Assembly: GCA_015499995.1 (NCBI GenBank)
Contig: JADNRV010000191.1
Location: 29,943-93,942, forward strand
Direction of reading: 5' to 3'
Source of the DNA: Flammula alnicola
Taxonomy: Eukaryota > Basidiomycota > Agaricomycetes > Agaricales > Strophariaceae
Length of the DNA stretch: 64,000 nucleotides
The notes beneath the pieces were generated by a model, which searched no databases, was not told where the DNA came from, and saw only the letters and a program-made list of their open reading frames with translations. This document shows positions 44,142 through 56,830 of the stretch, piece by piece. Numbering within the stretch: the stretch's first letter is position 1; the number at the start of each line of letters is the position of its first letter. Made by a program: the position numbers and the translations under genes.

Positions 44142-45445
44142 TTAAGAAAAAATGAAAGGAAGAAAGAACTCACAGTGGATTTGGTTATTGTTATCGGAAA
44201 TGCTAATATTGCCCCTCACGGAATTGTTATTCCCAAAGTTGAGGACCTTTTCAGCATTATGAGGTCCGACGATGGGAGGCCGCAATGCAGTAAAACCGTC
44301 AGAAGGCTCGAACGAAGGGGTCATTTGCTGACAGGCCGAAGCCTTCGAATATTTTGGTTGTCGTGAACCCTGTTTCGGTGTGGTCTGTTGTGCTGCCGAG
44401 CTGGCATGAGAGGTAACGTTGCCTTGCAGTTCGCGGATGCGCGTCTAGTGAGCTTCTTAAAATTTTGGTTATACTGTACATCTGTGAGGAGGACGTACTT
44501 TGTTGGCGAAATAGGCTATTTCCCTAAGTTTATACCTGCTGGCTGCAGATATTACGTCGTCGTTGCCTTCCTGCTGTGCATCTGTCGTCTGCCAGTGTTG
44601 AATTTCGGGATCCTGGGGGCGGTGTTCAATGTCCGTCTCATCTCCCACCAGGTTGTTGTCGACTCTGGCTCCTTTCTGTGCTGAACGGAAGCTTCCAAGC
44701 TGCATTGCAGAATCTTCGTGCTCACTCTCTTGGGCCAGGACGCTAACGATGCTGACGTCAGATGGAATCTTGCCATTCTCCTGAGTCTCTTCGATTAGCG
44801 CGTTTGACTATAATTTTACGGGCAATGCAACTTACTTGAAGTGCGGAAATAATGGTCTGCAACTTATGACGGTAAGTTTTGATCCTCCTAGAATCTGCCA
44901 TGGTCCGAAAGATGCCACTTGTTGTATTGGCCGATAACCTTTCATGAACCAAGAGTTGTACATCGTCTAATGTTCTGGAAGCAAGGCAGGGTTAAATACA
45001 TTAAATCCACTCGAAATTCGAGGACTTACGACGAAAGATCATCTGCAATATGAATAAGCTCTGGAGAAGGCCAGGCCTCTCGACGAGACGACGTCTGAGA
45101 AGAGTACCAGAGTGTGGCAATGACTCTACTCGCGTCGTCCGCCAGATGTTGAAAGTCAGAGGAGTTCCTGCCTTTCACTGCCTACCGAGCAATATTAGTG
45201 TGTTGATAAGAGCTCGATCTGTTTATGCCATATGCCTTAGCCCGTACCTTTGCACCAGTTCCAATTTCCAAAGTCGTGGTAGCAAGCTTCCTCATATATA
45301 CTGGTAGAGATGCATCCCGGGGGTGATATCGGACACCAGCGCGACCCCCGACTGCAGGAACCGCAAGATCGAACTCTGTCGATTTGGAGTGACCCCTGAC
45401 AAGCATTTTTGTTAGAGGTTTATTTCGGGGGGGGAAAGGATTCAT
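44142..45445 (-). CDS. Gene C (five exons, 366 aa, unknown)
   Basis: Exons 45445-45248, 45181-45030, 44974-44836, 44807-44499 and 44444-44142 join in phase. The N-terminal exon starts MNPFPPRNKPLTKMLVRGHS; exons 2-3 form a helical region (DFQHLADDASRVIATLWYSS, LDDVQLLVHERLSANTTSGI, IKTYRHKLQTIISALQ). The rest is polar and disordered and ends near an Asn-rich motif (VLNFGNNNSVRGNISISDNN) similar to those of genes A and B. A further 3' intron (GTGAGT at about 44181) is possible. No family recognised. It is flanked on both sides by WSC pseudogenes. Confidence 0.5.
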
Positions 45446-45719
45446 ACTAGTCCGTCGGTGAACGATAACAAGGTTGGGCTAATATGGGGCTCGAAGTGGA
45501 CTAGTTTAGATGTGACTGACCGACTACGAGGTCCGTGAGCTGTGGCAAAAGCGACCGGTTGACCACTACCGAAAAACTTCAAGTCCATATGATGTAGATC
45601 AACTCATCATCAACTGCATATGAAGTAGATCAACTCCTCAACTGAATATCGGGAGAGTACCAAAAAAGTAATCACCTGATCGGAGAGTCGAGACAGATCC
45701 GAAGCACCCGACCTCCCTT

Positions 45720-47280
45720 GACACATCCTGTAAATGTCGAGACACGTTTCGCGGTATTGAACGTGTACTCATCATCTTCGCATATACAGGCGATCTTCGC
45801 GCTCTCGTCCTCGCCCGTCCAGTTGTCGAGGAGACAAAATGGCACCAACCCTAATGGGGTGGACCTTTGTCAGTTGTTTCTCGTGAGCGCAAATTCTTAC
45901 TCTTTCCCCTGCCATCCGTCCATGGACGTCGCTTGTTTTCCATCAATCACCTTTGTCTATGTACATCTTCCATCTACTTTCCCTTTCAACCAAGCTACTC
46001 TTTCAACCACGTCCCTCTCTCTCTTCACCCAACCCAAACTAACCCCTCCCTCCTTCTCCTCGTACAGCGACAACAACCCAACCTCGCGCACGCTGCTCGA
46101 AGCGAACATCGCCAACCCCGCCATGACGCCCGCGCTCTGCACCGCCTTCTGCTTGGGCACCGACTTCCCATTCAACTTTGCGGGGACCGAGTTTACATCG
46201 TAGTACTGTAAGTATTTTCTTTCCGCTCCTTTGCTCCTTCCCTTCTTTTTGCCATCATACGCCCACGTTGATAACACCTCACAGTCTGCGACTTCAACAT
46301 CCAAGGGACCGCCGCCCAGCTCCCCGACGACGCCTGCAACTTCCCCTGCGGCGGTGATGACACCCTCACCTGTGGTGGCGCGGGCGCGATCAGCTTTTCC
46401 AGGACTTGAACGAGGGCGTGGGCCCCGTGCCGACGAATAAAGCCCAGGTGTGGACGTGGGTGTTTAAAGGATGCTTTGCGTGAGTAATATCTAGTCTTGA
46501 TTGCGCTTTGAGCTTGCTGCATTTGCCCCTGGACGAGGAGTCGTTGACTGACTATGATATTGATATTGATTTTGATTTTAATGACGGCGCTGACTTTGGT
46601 GCTTTCAACTTTGACAGTGACGCTATCGACGGCAATGGCCGTAAGTTGCTTGAAAGATTCGATATCGCCACGGGTGTGACCATCGAGAGCTGCACGGCGC
46701 AGTGCGAGGCTACTGGATTTAATATCACCAGTTGGAATTTGGCCAGGAGTGCTGTCAGTGTTTTTTTCCCCCTCTTCTTTATTTGTTCCTTTCGTCCCAT
46801 GACTAACACTCCATCACGAACAGGTGTGGCTCCTCCTTCCTCGTCGCCAACACCACCGCCCCGGACACTGACTGCTCGCCTGCGTGTAAGGCGGACCATA
46901 CGGAGCTCTGCGGTGCATCCAGCAGGCTCTCGGTCTATCTCAACGAGCTGGTGGTCGTTCCGCCTCCACAACCGACGACTACGGTTGTCGTTGTGCCGAC
47001 TACGACCGTGATGATTCCTCCACCGACGACTGTGGCTCCTCCACCGACGACCATGGCGCCTACCACCGTTAAGCCTACGACGGTGGTGCCGACTACTGTG
47101 ACCAAGGCGGGGTCTTTGCAAGGGATACACCGCGCCCCACTAGGAATCTACCGACTACGACGATGGTGCCTACTACCGCTAAGGCTGCGTGAGTGTGCGT
47201 GCTTGAGTGTTTTTCTTTCTTTCAGTGGGGTTGGGAGAAATAGCAGTGGTGGTGGTGTTAGTGCTTAGAGCGTTTGCGAT
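45720..47280 (+). pseudogene. WSC pseudogene 4
   Basis: Exon 2 (from 45787, IFALSSSPVQLSRRQNGTNP then a deletion), exon 3 (46071, NNPTSRTLLEANIANPAMTP, ending TS then TAG), exon 4 (46287, frame lost by one base at ISIF), exon 5 (46617, DAIDGNGRKLLERFDIATGV) and exon 6 (46825 on, Cys-rich part, then PTTT-rich tail) are all recognisable, with introns in the same places as the intact gene. Exon 1 is missing. The 3' flank (to about 47280) also matches that of the intact gene. Confidence 0.85.
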
Positions 47281-48030
47281 GACCTTCTCAATCGTAGATT
47301 CACGTGTTTTAATCTTGTCTGCTGACTGCACTGTGGGCTCCTGTCTTCCTTTCGCCTTTGAGGAGTCTTTCGGCTTGATTACGGCTTTCAATTGCTCAGT
47401 GATTATGGTTGTCTGGGTCAATGACTGCGAGACATAAATGCTGTCAGGTCAACAGACAAGACGAGAATGGACCAAGGACATGCCTCAAATTTAGACCGTA
47501 CGTCATCCAGACTCTTCATTAGGACTTCAAGCTTTCAAGAGTTTTCGTCGAGGTATCCGGGTTTCGAATCGCGCTGCTCTTCAGAAACTTGTTTCTGGGG
47601 ATCCTTCGTCAACGAATGGATAGCTCTACTATATCAGCCAAATGTCTCACGGTTGAATCTTATTTGAGAGGAATTCCTTACTCCTCGAACTTGAGGATGA
47701 TAGGCCTGACCTCCGACAAAGAGGCCTTGTCCGAGTGCCAGATTCCAGCGATGAGGTGACTATGAACGGGCGGATATCTTTCCTGTCCTGAACGATGATC
47801 CAAGGAGTTCAATTAACGCCATTGTATGTTGCGGTGCTATTTTCCATGCCTTTGCAGTTTCCGCAATCTCCAAGACCGTCTTCGGGAGACGATTTATCCA
47901 CCTGCTTAAGGAGGGCAAGGTCGGTGGTGTGGCCTTCTGCGGCACCTCGAGGGTTGCCGACTACGTCTTTGGCATGAGTGTTGGGTGGATTTCCGTTGCG
48001 CTTTGGAGCCATTGGACGTGAGCTATCCAT
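47281..48030 (-). pseudogene. Gene D remnants: helical, possibly coiled-coil exons
   Basis: On the minus strand, ATG at about 48030 starts MDSSRPMAPKRNGNPPNTHA; a second frame at 47760-47890 is helical (VLEIAETAKAWKIAPQHTMA), and others at 47480-47620 (KDPQKQVSEEQRDSKPGYLD, then a stop) and 47250-47430 (TIITEQLKAVIKPKDSSKA) look coding. I could not join them without stops, so the gene is either decayed or has introns that I missed. Function unknown. Confidence 0.35.
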
Positions 48031-49599
48031 CGAAGAAAGACGTGATTTAAATAACTTTACCAACGAGGTCTGCGCGAGGCATGAAGACTAATTGAAGTGC
48101 AGAACACAGCCTCGAGTGCGTAACACTTCATTTTTGTGGGAAGATGCTTCTCATCATTCTTTCTCCCTTGCTCTGTGTTTCGCTTGATATTGCATTGCAC
48201 TGTTATTACTGTTATAAGTATCCCCATCTGTGTCCAGATTTCTCCACGCTGTCGTGAAGTGTCAACGTCCAGGAGCCCGCAATTGAGTTGTGTCTTGTAT
48301 TAGCACCTCCTGGAATAGCTTCTTGGGCGCTTCGACCTTATCGGACCTCCAGATAAGCCAGCAATCGTCAACGGGTGTCAAGTATTTCAGTCCGTATCCT
48401 TTTTGGGCATCTGGTCGACAAGTTCGACAATCAATCTCCAGGAGATTCACAACGTGTATCCTCGAGGCGTTGCATTTTTTGCTATTGGTGATATTTTTAC
48501 GATCCAGTTAAGCATACCTTGGCGACTGAGCGCTGAGCGCTGAGCGTCCAAAGTTCAACGATCGCTTCAAAATAAGACCGTTCCTTTAGACCGTCGACGA
48601 GGTGGCGTAGATCCTACGTTTGAAATCCTCGATCTCATTCAGCTTCTTCCCCCATCCTTACTCTTCCCTAGCCCCAGACCCTCCGGACCCTTCACCACCC
48701 TAATCTCGGTCACGGTACACCTCCTCGTCGAGCCCCTCTCGCAGTCGTCGAGCCAGAGCTGTTTCGACTCGTAGTCGAGTGCTTCGCTGATTCAGGCGAT
48801 AAAGCGAGGAGGTGAGCGCTTTTTTGTGGGCGCCGACCGCCGCTGTCCTCCGAGTGCGGTACTACCAGCAGAGAGGACGTCCAGGCCGACTGAGGAGACG
48901 CAAATTGCGCGTGCTGCAATGCAGGAGGATAACGCAGCAGGGAAGGAGTTCTGAATTTCGAAAAAAATAAAGGTTAACGTGCTGCCGAAATATACAAGGA
49001 GGTAAAGAGAGCGTAACGTACGGCTGCGGCTTCCCAGCATGACGCTCCTCTCGACAAACCACGGCTCAAACTCCCTCAAGTCTCAACAAGTCCGCGATAC
49101 CCGTGACGAGGACGTCATCGTGGGATCGTGCACGTCTTCTGCGCCTAGACCATCGTTTGGCTGTACGAGGGTATCGAGAGAGCAAGGGTGGCAGTGCTCA
49201 CGATACTATTGGCGAGGATAACGACATCTTTGTATCAGACTGTTGAACTCTCAATTTCGAGCGGAGAGAGTGTATATCCTAGTGCAATATAACCGAGAGA
49301 GGATGAACATGCAAGATATACGTTGGGAAAGGCAGTGAATACCGGGCCACAATGAGCGAGATGAGGAGGAGAAGTGGAGACGAGGCTGAGAAGTAGAATT
49401 TGAAGGCGTTGAGAAAGGGATCGGGCAAAGCGCATTTCAGTATTCACGTGATGACACATGGGAGATCGCCCGCTCGGCGCTCACTGTCAGTCCAAACCGT
49501 GGCAACACTATTCGTGACGGCTGTGTGAATGCACACAATGACAGATGCCTTGCGGCTGCCTTGCGTCTTGCCCCATTCTTTCTTCTCGCTATCATCTCC
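48031..49599. other. Intergenic region upstream of the NLR
   Basis: A minus-strand frame at 48262-48450 (DAQKGYGLKYLTPVDDCWLI) looks coding but is isolated. 48530-49220 has no supported gene. 49220-49600 would hold the NLR promoter; no TATA box is evident. Confidence 0.4.
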
Positions 49600-52500
49600 A
49601 TGGCCAACAAACCCTCATCCGTTGCAGCAAAGAAATCGAAGACAAAAGGCTTTCTAAAACCCATTCAGAATGTGTTTAAGCGATCCAAATCAGCCGACCC
49701 CTCTGCTAGCCAGCCGAATTCGACTCGCGTTTCTTTCTCTTCAGTATCTGGCGCTCGCGATTATGGCCGCCCAGGAAACGACTCAGGAATTACAGAGCCG
49801 ATAGCTTTAGGTAAGTTTATTGGGCCCATCTTAGTGTCATCGACGACGACTCAACCTCTCCCCAGGCGGAAATGCCACCTTGAATCAGGGTATGTACTGT
49901 CCTGGATTCCTTTCTCGCAGATCTAGCAGACTCAGCCCACCGTCCAGATCCTACCGCCCCGCCCCGGTCAGCTAGACCTCTATCAAGCGTTCCAGATCTG
50001 CTCAGTTCCACTGTCGGTCAAGGTGAGATCCAACACGCTGAGTCTTTGCGTCTGGGAGATTGACACGGGACACGTCTCCAAGAGGACGGCCGCGAAACCA
50101 GCCGTACTTCGACTCCTACTTCACAACCAGCCTCGACGAACCCTCAAATGCCGGTCTCGGATTGGAAAGCGACTGCAAAAGAGGGCCTTGGAGTGGCCTC
50201 TCGGTTCACGCAAATGCTCCTCAAGCGGGTGCCAGAGTGTGTCGATACCAACCCAGTTAAGGTGGCATTCGCCATTGCTAAGGTCGTCATTGACATAAAA
50301 GACGTGAGTCGTCGTCTTTCTATCTCGTGCACAGGCTGCCTATTACTTTAGTCGGTCGGAGGCAGCCAGGACGAGCTCGCACAACGCCTCGAAGCAACGG
50401 CGAACAGACTCCTGACTGTGGAGAAAACCGTAGAGGGCGGTGTTCCGAAGGTCGCTGAACAGGCGATGGAAGAACTCAAACGGTACGTTGTCTTCCTTGC
50501 ACCAAAAGTCGTATCATAATGAACACGTTGGTGGCTAGGATCCTTGGGAAAGAAATGAAGAAGTTAGAGGACCTCGCCAAGAAATCATTGGTTACACGGA
50601 TATTCGACCTCGAAGAATACAAGAGCACGATCCAGCAAATTTTTGAACGCGTCAACGAGGCTACGGCGTCTTTCCATGTGTGTGCTCTCATATTCATCTC
50701 AGGTTATGTATGTACTCATCGGCCGTTCCCAGATCGCAATGGAGATCAGCATCCAGGGGAAGGCGAACATGATGCACGACGACATCAAGGCAAATATCTC
50801 CGTTTCCTGCCTTGTGACCCACACTGATCGATTGAACAGAAAGCAGCCCTGGAACGTTTGCGTCCCTCCGAGAAGGCCGACCACAAAACCGTTCTCGATC
50901 AGCAGGCGTTGAAGCGTGAAGAGTGTACGCCCGAAACGCGCGTCACGATATTGAAAGACATAACCGACTGGGCTAACGATCACTCATCGGCCAGCCCGCA
51001 CGTCTTCTGGCTGACCGGTCAGGCCGGCTCCGGCAAAACCACCATTGCGTATACTATAGCCAAGCGGTTCGAGAATGCCAAACACACCGCCTTAGGGGGC
51101 AATTTTCTCTGCTCGCGACAATTCGAAGAAACGCGAGAACAGACCCGTATCCTGCCAACCATCGCGTACCACCTCGCTCGTAAATACAAATCGTATGCAG
51201 ACGCCTTGCATGTTGCCGACAAATTCGACACCGTCAATTACGATGTCGCCACCCAGCTGAGGGATCTTCTTTTTGCACCTTGGCAGCAGTCCGAAGCCAC
51301 ACGCGGTCCAGAACTATGCCTCATTGTCATCGACGCTCTTGATGAAATCAAGGGCGACGGAGGGTCAACTTTTCTACGCGACCTACTCAACGCAATCAAC
51401 GAATACGATCTACGAGGTCTCAAGTTTCTTGTGACGAGCCGGTCAGATCCTGAACTCGCTAAGCTCTGCGAAGCATTCACGTCCAAGGCTGTCTGCCGTC
51501 TCCAAGATGTGTCGATCGAGGAGGCGAAGTCAGACATAGAGACATACCTGAAAGCCAAGCTGTCGAAGCTCGGCGGCAGTCCAGAGCTGGCCGAGCTTGT
51601 GCAGCGGGCAGGTGGTCTGTTCATCTACGCTGCAACGGCGGTGAGGTACTTGACCCTGCCTGGATCACTCACGGTTAAAGAGCAGATCGAGATGCTTAAC
51701 GACCTCTTTTCTAAATCATACGAACCGGATTCTGCAAGCGACGCTACATCCTTGATCGACGAATTATACCGGCAAATTATGTGCGACGCCTTTTCAAAGC
51801 TCAAGGGGAAGTTCTTGACTCGCCGATTGGGCATCCTTCATACCTTCCTGTGTACAGCGGAACGCACATCTACCTCCGTCGTTGCCGCGCTCCTCTCGAA
51901 CGATGACGATGAAGCCGCAAGGGCCGTTGTGCGCTCTCTCCACCCCGTGCTCTATACCCAAGATGATCAAGTCTTTTGGTACCATGCCTCCTTCCCTGAC
52001 TTCATTTTCGATCGAGACCGGTCAAACTTCCGCATCGGTGAGGAGGACTTTGCGTTTTCGTGTAACGAACCAGCCTACCACAATCTTCTCGGCGAATCTT
52101 GCTTCCACATCATGAAGTCTGGTTTGCGATTCAACATGGGCAATATAACGTCGTCCTTCCTGTTCGACCGCGACAACGCCGTTGCATTGTCTGAGCAGGT
52201 TGACAAGAATGTCAATGCTGTTCTTAGGTACTCATCCCGCCACTGGGCTCACCACTTGCCCTCACCCCAATCAGTTGATACCGAGAATCTTCGTGACTGC
52301 ATTTTGAAATTCCTCCAAATTCGCGTCCTGTTTTGGATCGAGGCCATGAACCTGCTCGGATTACGCAATCAGTGTACTTCCATGCTTCAACGTGCGCGCC
52401 AGTGGGTGTTGAAGGTATGAATTGAATGGCTTGAGCTGTAGTGCGACAACTAATGCTGTTGGTCAGTGTCAGAGCAGCAATTTGGAATTGGCGCGCGACA

Positions 52501-54764
52501 TTGGTGAAGCTGCCAATTTCGCTACCTATTTCGCTGGGAGTCCAGCTGCTGAATCGACACCGCACCTGTACATCTCGGCATTGGCAACATGGTCGCGAGA
52601 CACCAGTCTCTCGCGGAATTGGAAGAAGCAATTCTCTCGCATTCCTGTCTTTACTCATGCCAAAGGGAGTATTGATCTGCCATTGATGACGGTGCCGGCT
52701 GGGAGTGCAATCAATGCTGTCGCTTTTTCGAGCGACGGCTCACAGATTGTGTCTGGCTCGGATGACCAGTCTGTGCGGGTGTGGGATGCGTCGACAGGTG
52801 CGGAGCTGAAGGTGCTGAACGGCCACACCAACAGGGTCAACTCGGTCGCGTTTTCGAGCGACGGCACGCAGATTGTGTCTGGTTCAGAAGACCAGTCTGT
52901 GCGGGTGTGGGATGCGTCGACAGGTGCAGAGGTGAAGGTGCTGGAGGGCCACACCGACTCGGTCTACTCGGTCGCATTTTCAAGTGACGGCACGCAGATT
53001 GTGTCTGGCTCAGAAGACCAGTCTGTGCGGATGTGGGATGCGTTGACAGGTGCAGAGGTGAAGGTGCTGAAGGGCCACACCAGCTCGGTCTACTCGGTCG
53101 CATTTTCGAGCGACGGCACGCAGATTGTGTCTGGCTCGGATGACCAGTCTGTGCGGGTGTGGGATGCGTGGACAGGTGCAGAGGTGAAGGTGCTGAACGG
53201 CCACACCAGCGACGTCAACTCGGTCGCGTTTTCGAGCGATGGCACGCAGATTGTGTCTGGCTCGGACGACGGGTCTGTGCGGGTGTGGGATGTGTCGACA
53301 GATGCGGAGGTGAAGGTGCTGGACGGCCACACTAGCTGGGTCTACTCGGTCGCGTTTTCGAGCGACGGCACGCAGATTGTGTCTGGCTCTTCTGACCAGT
53401 CTGTGCGGGTGTGGGATGTGTCGACAGGTGCACAGGTGAAGGTGCTGAAGGGCCACACCAGCCCGGTCAACTCGGTCGCATTTTCGAGCGATGGCACGCA
53501 GATTGTGTCTGGCTCGGATGACCGGTCTGTGCGGGTGTGGGATGTGTCAACAGGTGCGGAGGTCAAGGTGCTGAAGGGCCACACTGGCTCGGTCAACTCG
53601 GTCGCATTTTCGAGCGACGGCGCGCAGATTGTGTCTGGCTCGGATGACGAGTCTGTGCGGGTGTGGGATGCGTCGACAGGTGCGGAGGTGAAGGTGCTGA
53701 AGGGCCACACTGACTCGGTCAACTCGGTCGCATTTTCGAGCGACGGCACGCAGATTGTGTCTGGCTCGGATGACCAGTCTGTGCAGGTGTGGGATGCGTG
53801 TACAGGTGCAGAGGTGAAGGTGCTGAACGGCCACACTCGCTGGGTCAACTCGGTCGCATTTTCGAGCGACGGCACGCAGATTGTGTCTGGCTCTTCTGAC
53901 GAGTCTGTGCATGTGTGGGATGCGTCGACAGGTGCACAGGTGAAGGTGCTGAAGGGCCACACCAGATCGGTCAACTCGGTCGCGTTTTCGAGCGATGGCA
54001 CGCAGATTGTGTCTGGCTCATATGACCAATCTGTGCGGGTGTGGGATGTGTCGACAGGTGCGGAAGTGAAGGTGCTGAACGGCCACACCAGACCGGTCTA
54101 CTCGGTCGCATTTTCGAGCGACGGCACGCAGATTGTGTCTGGCTCTGCTGACCAGTCTGTGCGGGTATGGGATGCCTGGACATGTGCAGAGGTGAAGGTG
54201 CTGAACGGCCACACCAGCGACGTCAACTCGGTCGCATTTTCGAGCGACGGCATGCAGATTGTGTCTGGCTCGGATGACCAGTCTGTGCGTGTGTGGGATG
54301 CGTCGACAGGTGCACAGTTGAAGGTGCTGAAGGGCCACACCGGCTCGGTCAACTCAGTCGCGTTTTCGAGCGACGGCACGCAGATTGTGTCTGGCTCGGA
54401 TGACGAGTCTGTGCGGGTGTGGGATGTGGCAACAGGTACGGAGGTGAAGGTGCTGGAGGGCCACACCAGCTCAGTCAACTCGGCCGCGTTTTTGAGTGAC
54501 AGCACGCAAATTGTGTCTGGCTCGAATGACAACTCTGCGCGCATGTGCACCTTGGTTAACTCTGTTTGGAATCTGGCCGATTCAAATTGGATTATCTCTT
54601 CGCTGGGGAAAGACCGCCTTATGTGGGTACCACCAGCGGCACAAGTGACTGAACTGTCCAATATCCTGGTTATCTCTCGCCATGGTTTTGGCTCTGTTGA
54701 CTTTCAACAATCCATGATAGGTGTTCATTGGGTTGGCTGTTATACACCATTGTTCAATGTGTAA
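49600..54764 (+). CDS. NACHT-WD40 NLR (STAND ATPase), 1585 aa
   Basis: Nine exons in phase: 49600-49810, 49866-49889 (24 bases), 49921-50022, 50083-50303, 50352-50482, 50539-50677, 50733-50789, 50840-52414 and 52467-54764. The N-terminal 290 residues include a Ser/Pro-rich part and a helical domain (PVKVAFAIAKVVIDIKD.., ELAQRLEATANRLLTVEKTV). The NACHT domain has a Walker A motif (GQAGSGKTT, about 355-363) and a Walker B motif (LIVIDALDE). The C-terminus is fifteen WD repeats of 42 residues (about 900-1530). Fungal NACHT-WD proteins act in non-self recognition (het-d, het-e and het-r of Podospora are the known examples); a similar role here is inferred. No HET or other named effector domain is visible. 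Confidence 0.9.
50790..50839 (+). other. Probable GC-AG intron in the NLR gene
   Basis: The 50-base intron between ATCAAG and AAAGCAGCC must start with GCAAAT, since no GT donor gives a continuous frame. It has a CTGATCG-like branch region and ends in AACAG. GC-AG introns are a minor but known class. Confidence 0.7.
52690..54580 (+). repeat. Coding WD40 array, fifteen 126-bp units
   Basis: Units read GHTxxVNSVAFSSDGTQIVS then GSxDxSVRVWDASTGAEVKV L and are nearly identical at DNA level. Variation is concentrated at the two residues after GHT, N/Y after V, the residues around GS(D/E/S/Y/A)D(Q/G/R/E), and the two after VWD. The last unit is diverged and incomplete. Confidence 0.92.
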
Positions 54765-55225
54765 TGGATCGGTATTAATTTCCATCATAGAACTTCAGCC
54801 AACTTATTATTCATTCCTTCCCCTTACATTTTTCTTGTCTTTCTATTTCCTTACCTTCATCCGTAGCAAGCACATGGACTCTGTAGCTACCGGGATCATC
54901 TTTCCTTCTGTTTCTATCCTGTCCATTCCGACCCACACTTGTTTGATACTTTCCACAAGGCCTTTCTTTCCATCACATAACCAGCGAGTTCTTAGGTATA
55001 TCTGCTGCTGTTCAATCTAGTACCACAGTGAATTCACAAAAATTAACTTCGTCTATCAACTTCCTATCTATATTTATTTGTCACTCCACTACGCAACGAC
55101 CTTTCCACCTCAGAACATTATGAAAATGGCCACCCAGCTTCCTAACCTATCTATAATAGTTTTAACTTTTTCGTTCCTCTATATAGCTTCCTAACTTAAT
55201 TATCATTCAATTAACTTGAAAGCTG
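54765..55225. other. 3' flank of the NLR gene
   Basis: AT-rich with pyrimidine runs, no gene seen; the WSC-related block starts at about 55226. Confidence 0.5.
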
Positions 55226-56830
55226 ATGCGCATGCACCTGGGACAACATGTTCGCCTGGTTCCAATTATTGGAATACTGCGGATGGCCAATGTTGAAACT
55301 TTGTTTACTTATGTAAGGGGGGTGCTATCTAGGCACACCACTGGTGTCGATGGCGAGCATTCAAAGATCGCAGATTATACATACAAGAAAAAGCCATGGA
55401 AAGACAACGTGGGGAGTGGAAGATAAGGAAAGCAAAGAAGGAAAGCAAGGTCGGCAAGGGAATTTTCCCGGCAGATGCCGGTGATTCAACTTTAGCTGCC
55501 GTGATTTGCCGTGTCCCGGCAATCAGTATCGGACTGCCACTTTCCATCCGTTTTTATTTCCTTCCATCTCCCCACAAACGCCAAAACGCTGTTCGCGCCC
55601 TGGCCACGTGAAATGGGGTGGTTCGGTATCCTCTTGGTGCTTGCCTTTCAGTCGAGCTTTGGGGTATACCCGTAGGAAAGAGTTGAGCAGATGTCTCCTT
55701 TCACGGCCCTCTTTGCGACGCTTGCCATTCTTCCCGTACGTCCCTTTCTCTCTACCTCTCTTGACACGTTATATAGGCGTCGGGACGCGTTTCACGGTAT
55801 TGAACACATACTCATCATCATCTTCGCATATATAGGCAGTCTTCGCGCTCCCGCCCTCAGCCGTCCAGTTGTCGAGGAGACCAAATGGCACCAATCATAA
55901 TGATGCCCTCCCTGGATGGACCTTTGTCAGTTGCTTCTCGTGAGTTATTTTCACTACTCTGTCAACCACGTCCCTCTCACTCTCCCACCCAACCCAAACT
56001 AACCCTCCTTCTCCTCGTACAGCGACAACAACCCAGCCTTGCCGAAGCGAACGTCGACAACCCCGCCATGACGCCTGCGCTCTGCACCGCCTTCTGTTCC
56101 GGCACATAACAGTCTGCGACTTCAACATCCAAGGCACCGCCACCCAGCTCGCCGACGATGCCTGCAACTTCTCCTGCGGCGGTGACGACACCCTCGCCTG
56201 TGGTGGTGCTGGGGCGATCAGCATTTTCCAGAACTTCAACGAGGGCGTGGGCCCGGTGCCTACGAATAAAGCCCAGGTGGTGGGGACGTGGGTGTTTGAT
56301 GGGTGCTTTACGTGAGTACTGTCTAGTCTCGATTGCGTTTTGGCGTTGGTGCACTTCGCCGTGGACCAGACTATGATATTGATTTTGATTTTGATGACGG
56401 TGCTGACTCTGGTGCTTTCAACTTTGACAGTGACGCTATCGACGGGAATGGCCGTACCTTGCTTGAAAGATTTGATATCCCCGCGGGTGTGACCATCGAG
56501 AGCTGCATGGCGCAGTGTGAGGCTTCTGGGTTTAATATAACTGGATTGGAGTTTGGCCAGGAGTGCTGTCAGTGTTTCTTTCCTCCCTCTTCTCTATTTG
56601 TTCCTTTCGTCCCATGACTAACGCTCCCTCACGAACAGGGTGCGGCTCCTCTTTCCTCGCCGCCAACACGACCGCCCCGCTCACTGACTGTTCGCGCGCA
56701 TGCGAGTCGGACCATACGGAGCTCTGCGGTGCAGCGAGCAGACTCTCGGTCTATCTCAACCAGCCGGTGGTTGTTAATCCTCCACAAACGAACTGCCAAA
56801 GAGAGAGACGGCCCCACTCCATTCTTCACC
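55226..56830 (+). pseudogene. WSC pseudogene 5 with complete promoter
   Basis: The promoter block (55226-55690) matches that of the intact gene. Exon 1 (55691, MSPFTALFATLAILP), exon 2 (AVFALPPSAVQLSRR..), exon 3 (with a 10-base deletion that breaks frame, then joined by a larger deletion straight to exon 4 near 56107), exon 4, exon 5 (DAIDGNGRTLLERFDIPAGV) and exon 6 to about 56770 are present. The PTTV tail is lost and replaced by another cassette leader (ACGAACTGCCAAAGAGAGAG, also at 5058). It is clearly derived from the same unit. Confidence 0.85.

Noticed and set aside
53342..54661. Long open frames on the minus strand across the WD array
   Set aside because: They are complements of the near-identical WD-repeat codons and stay open only because of the 126-base periodicity.
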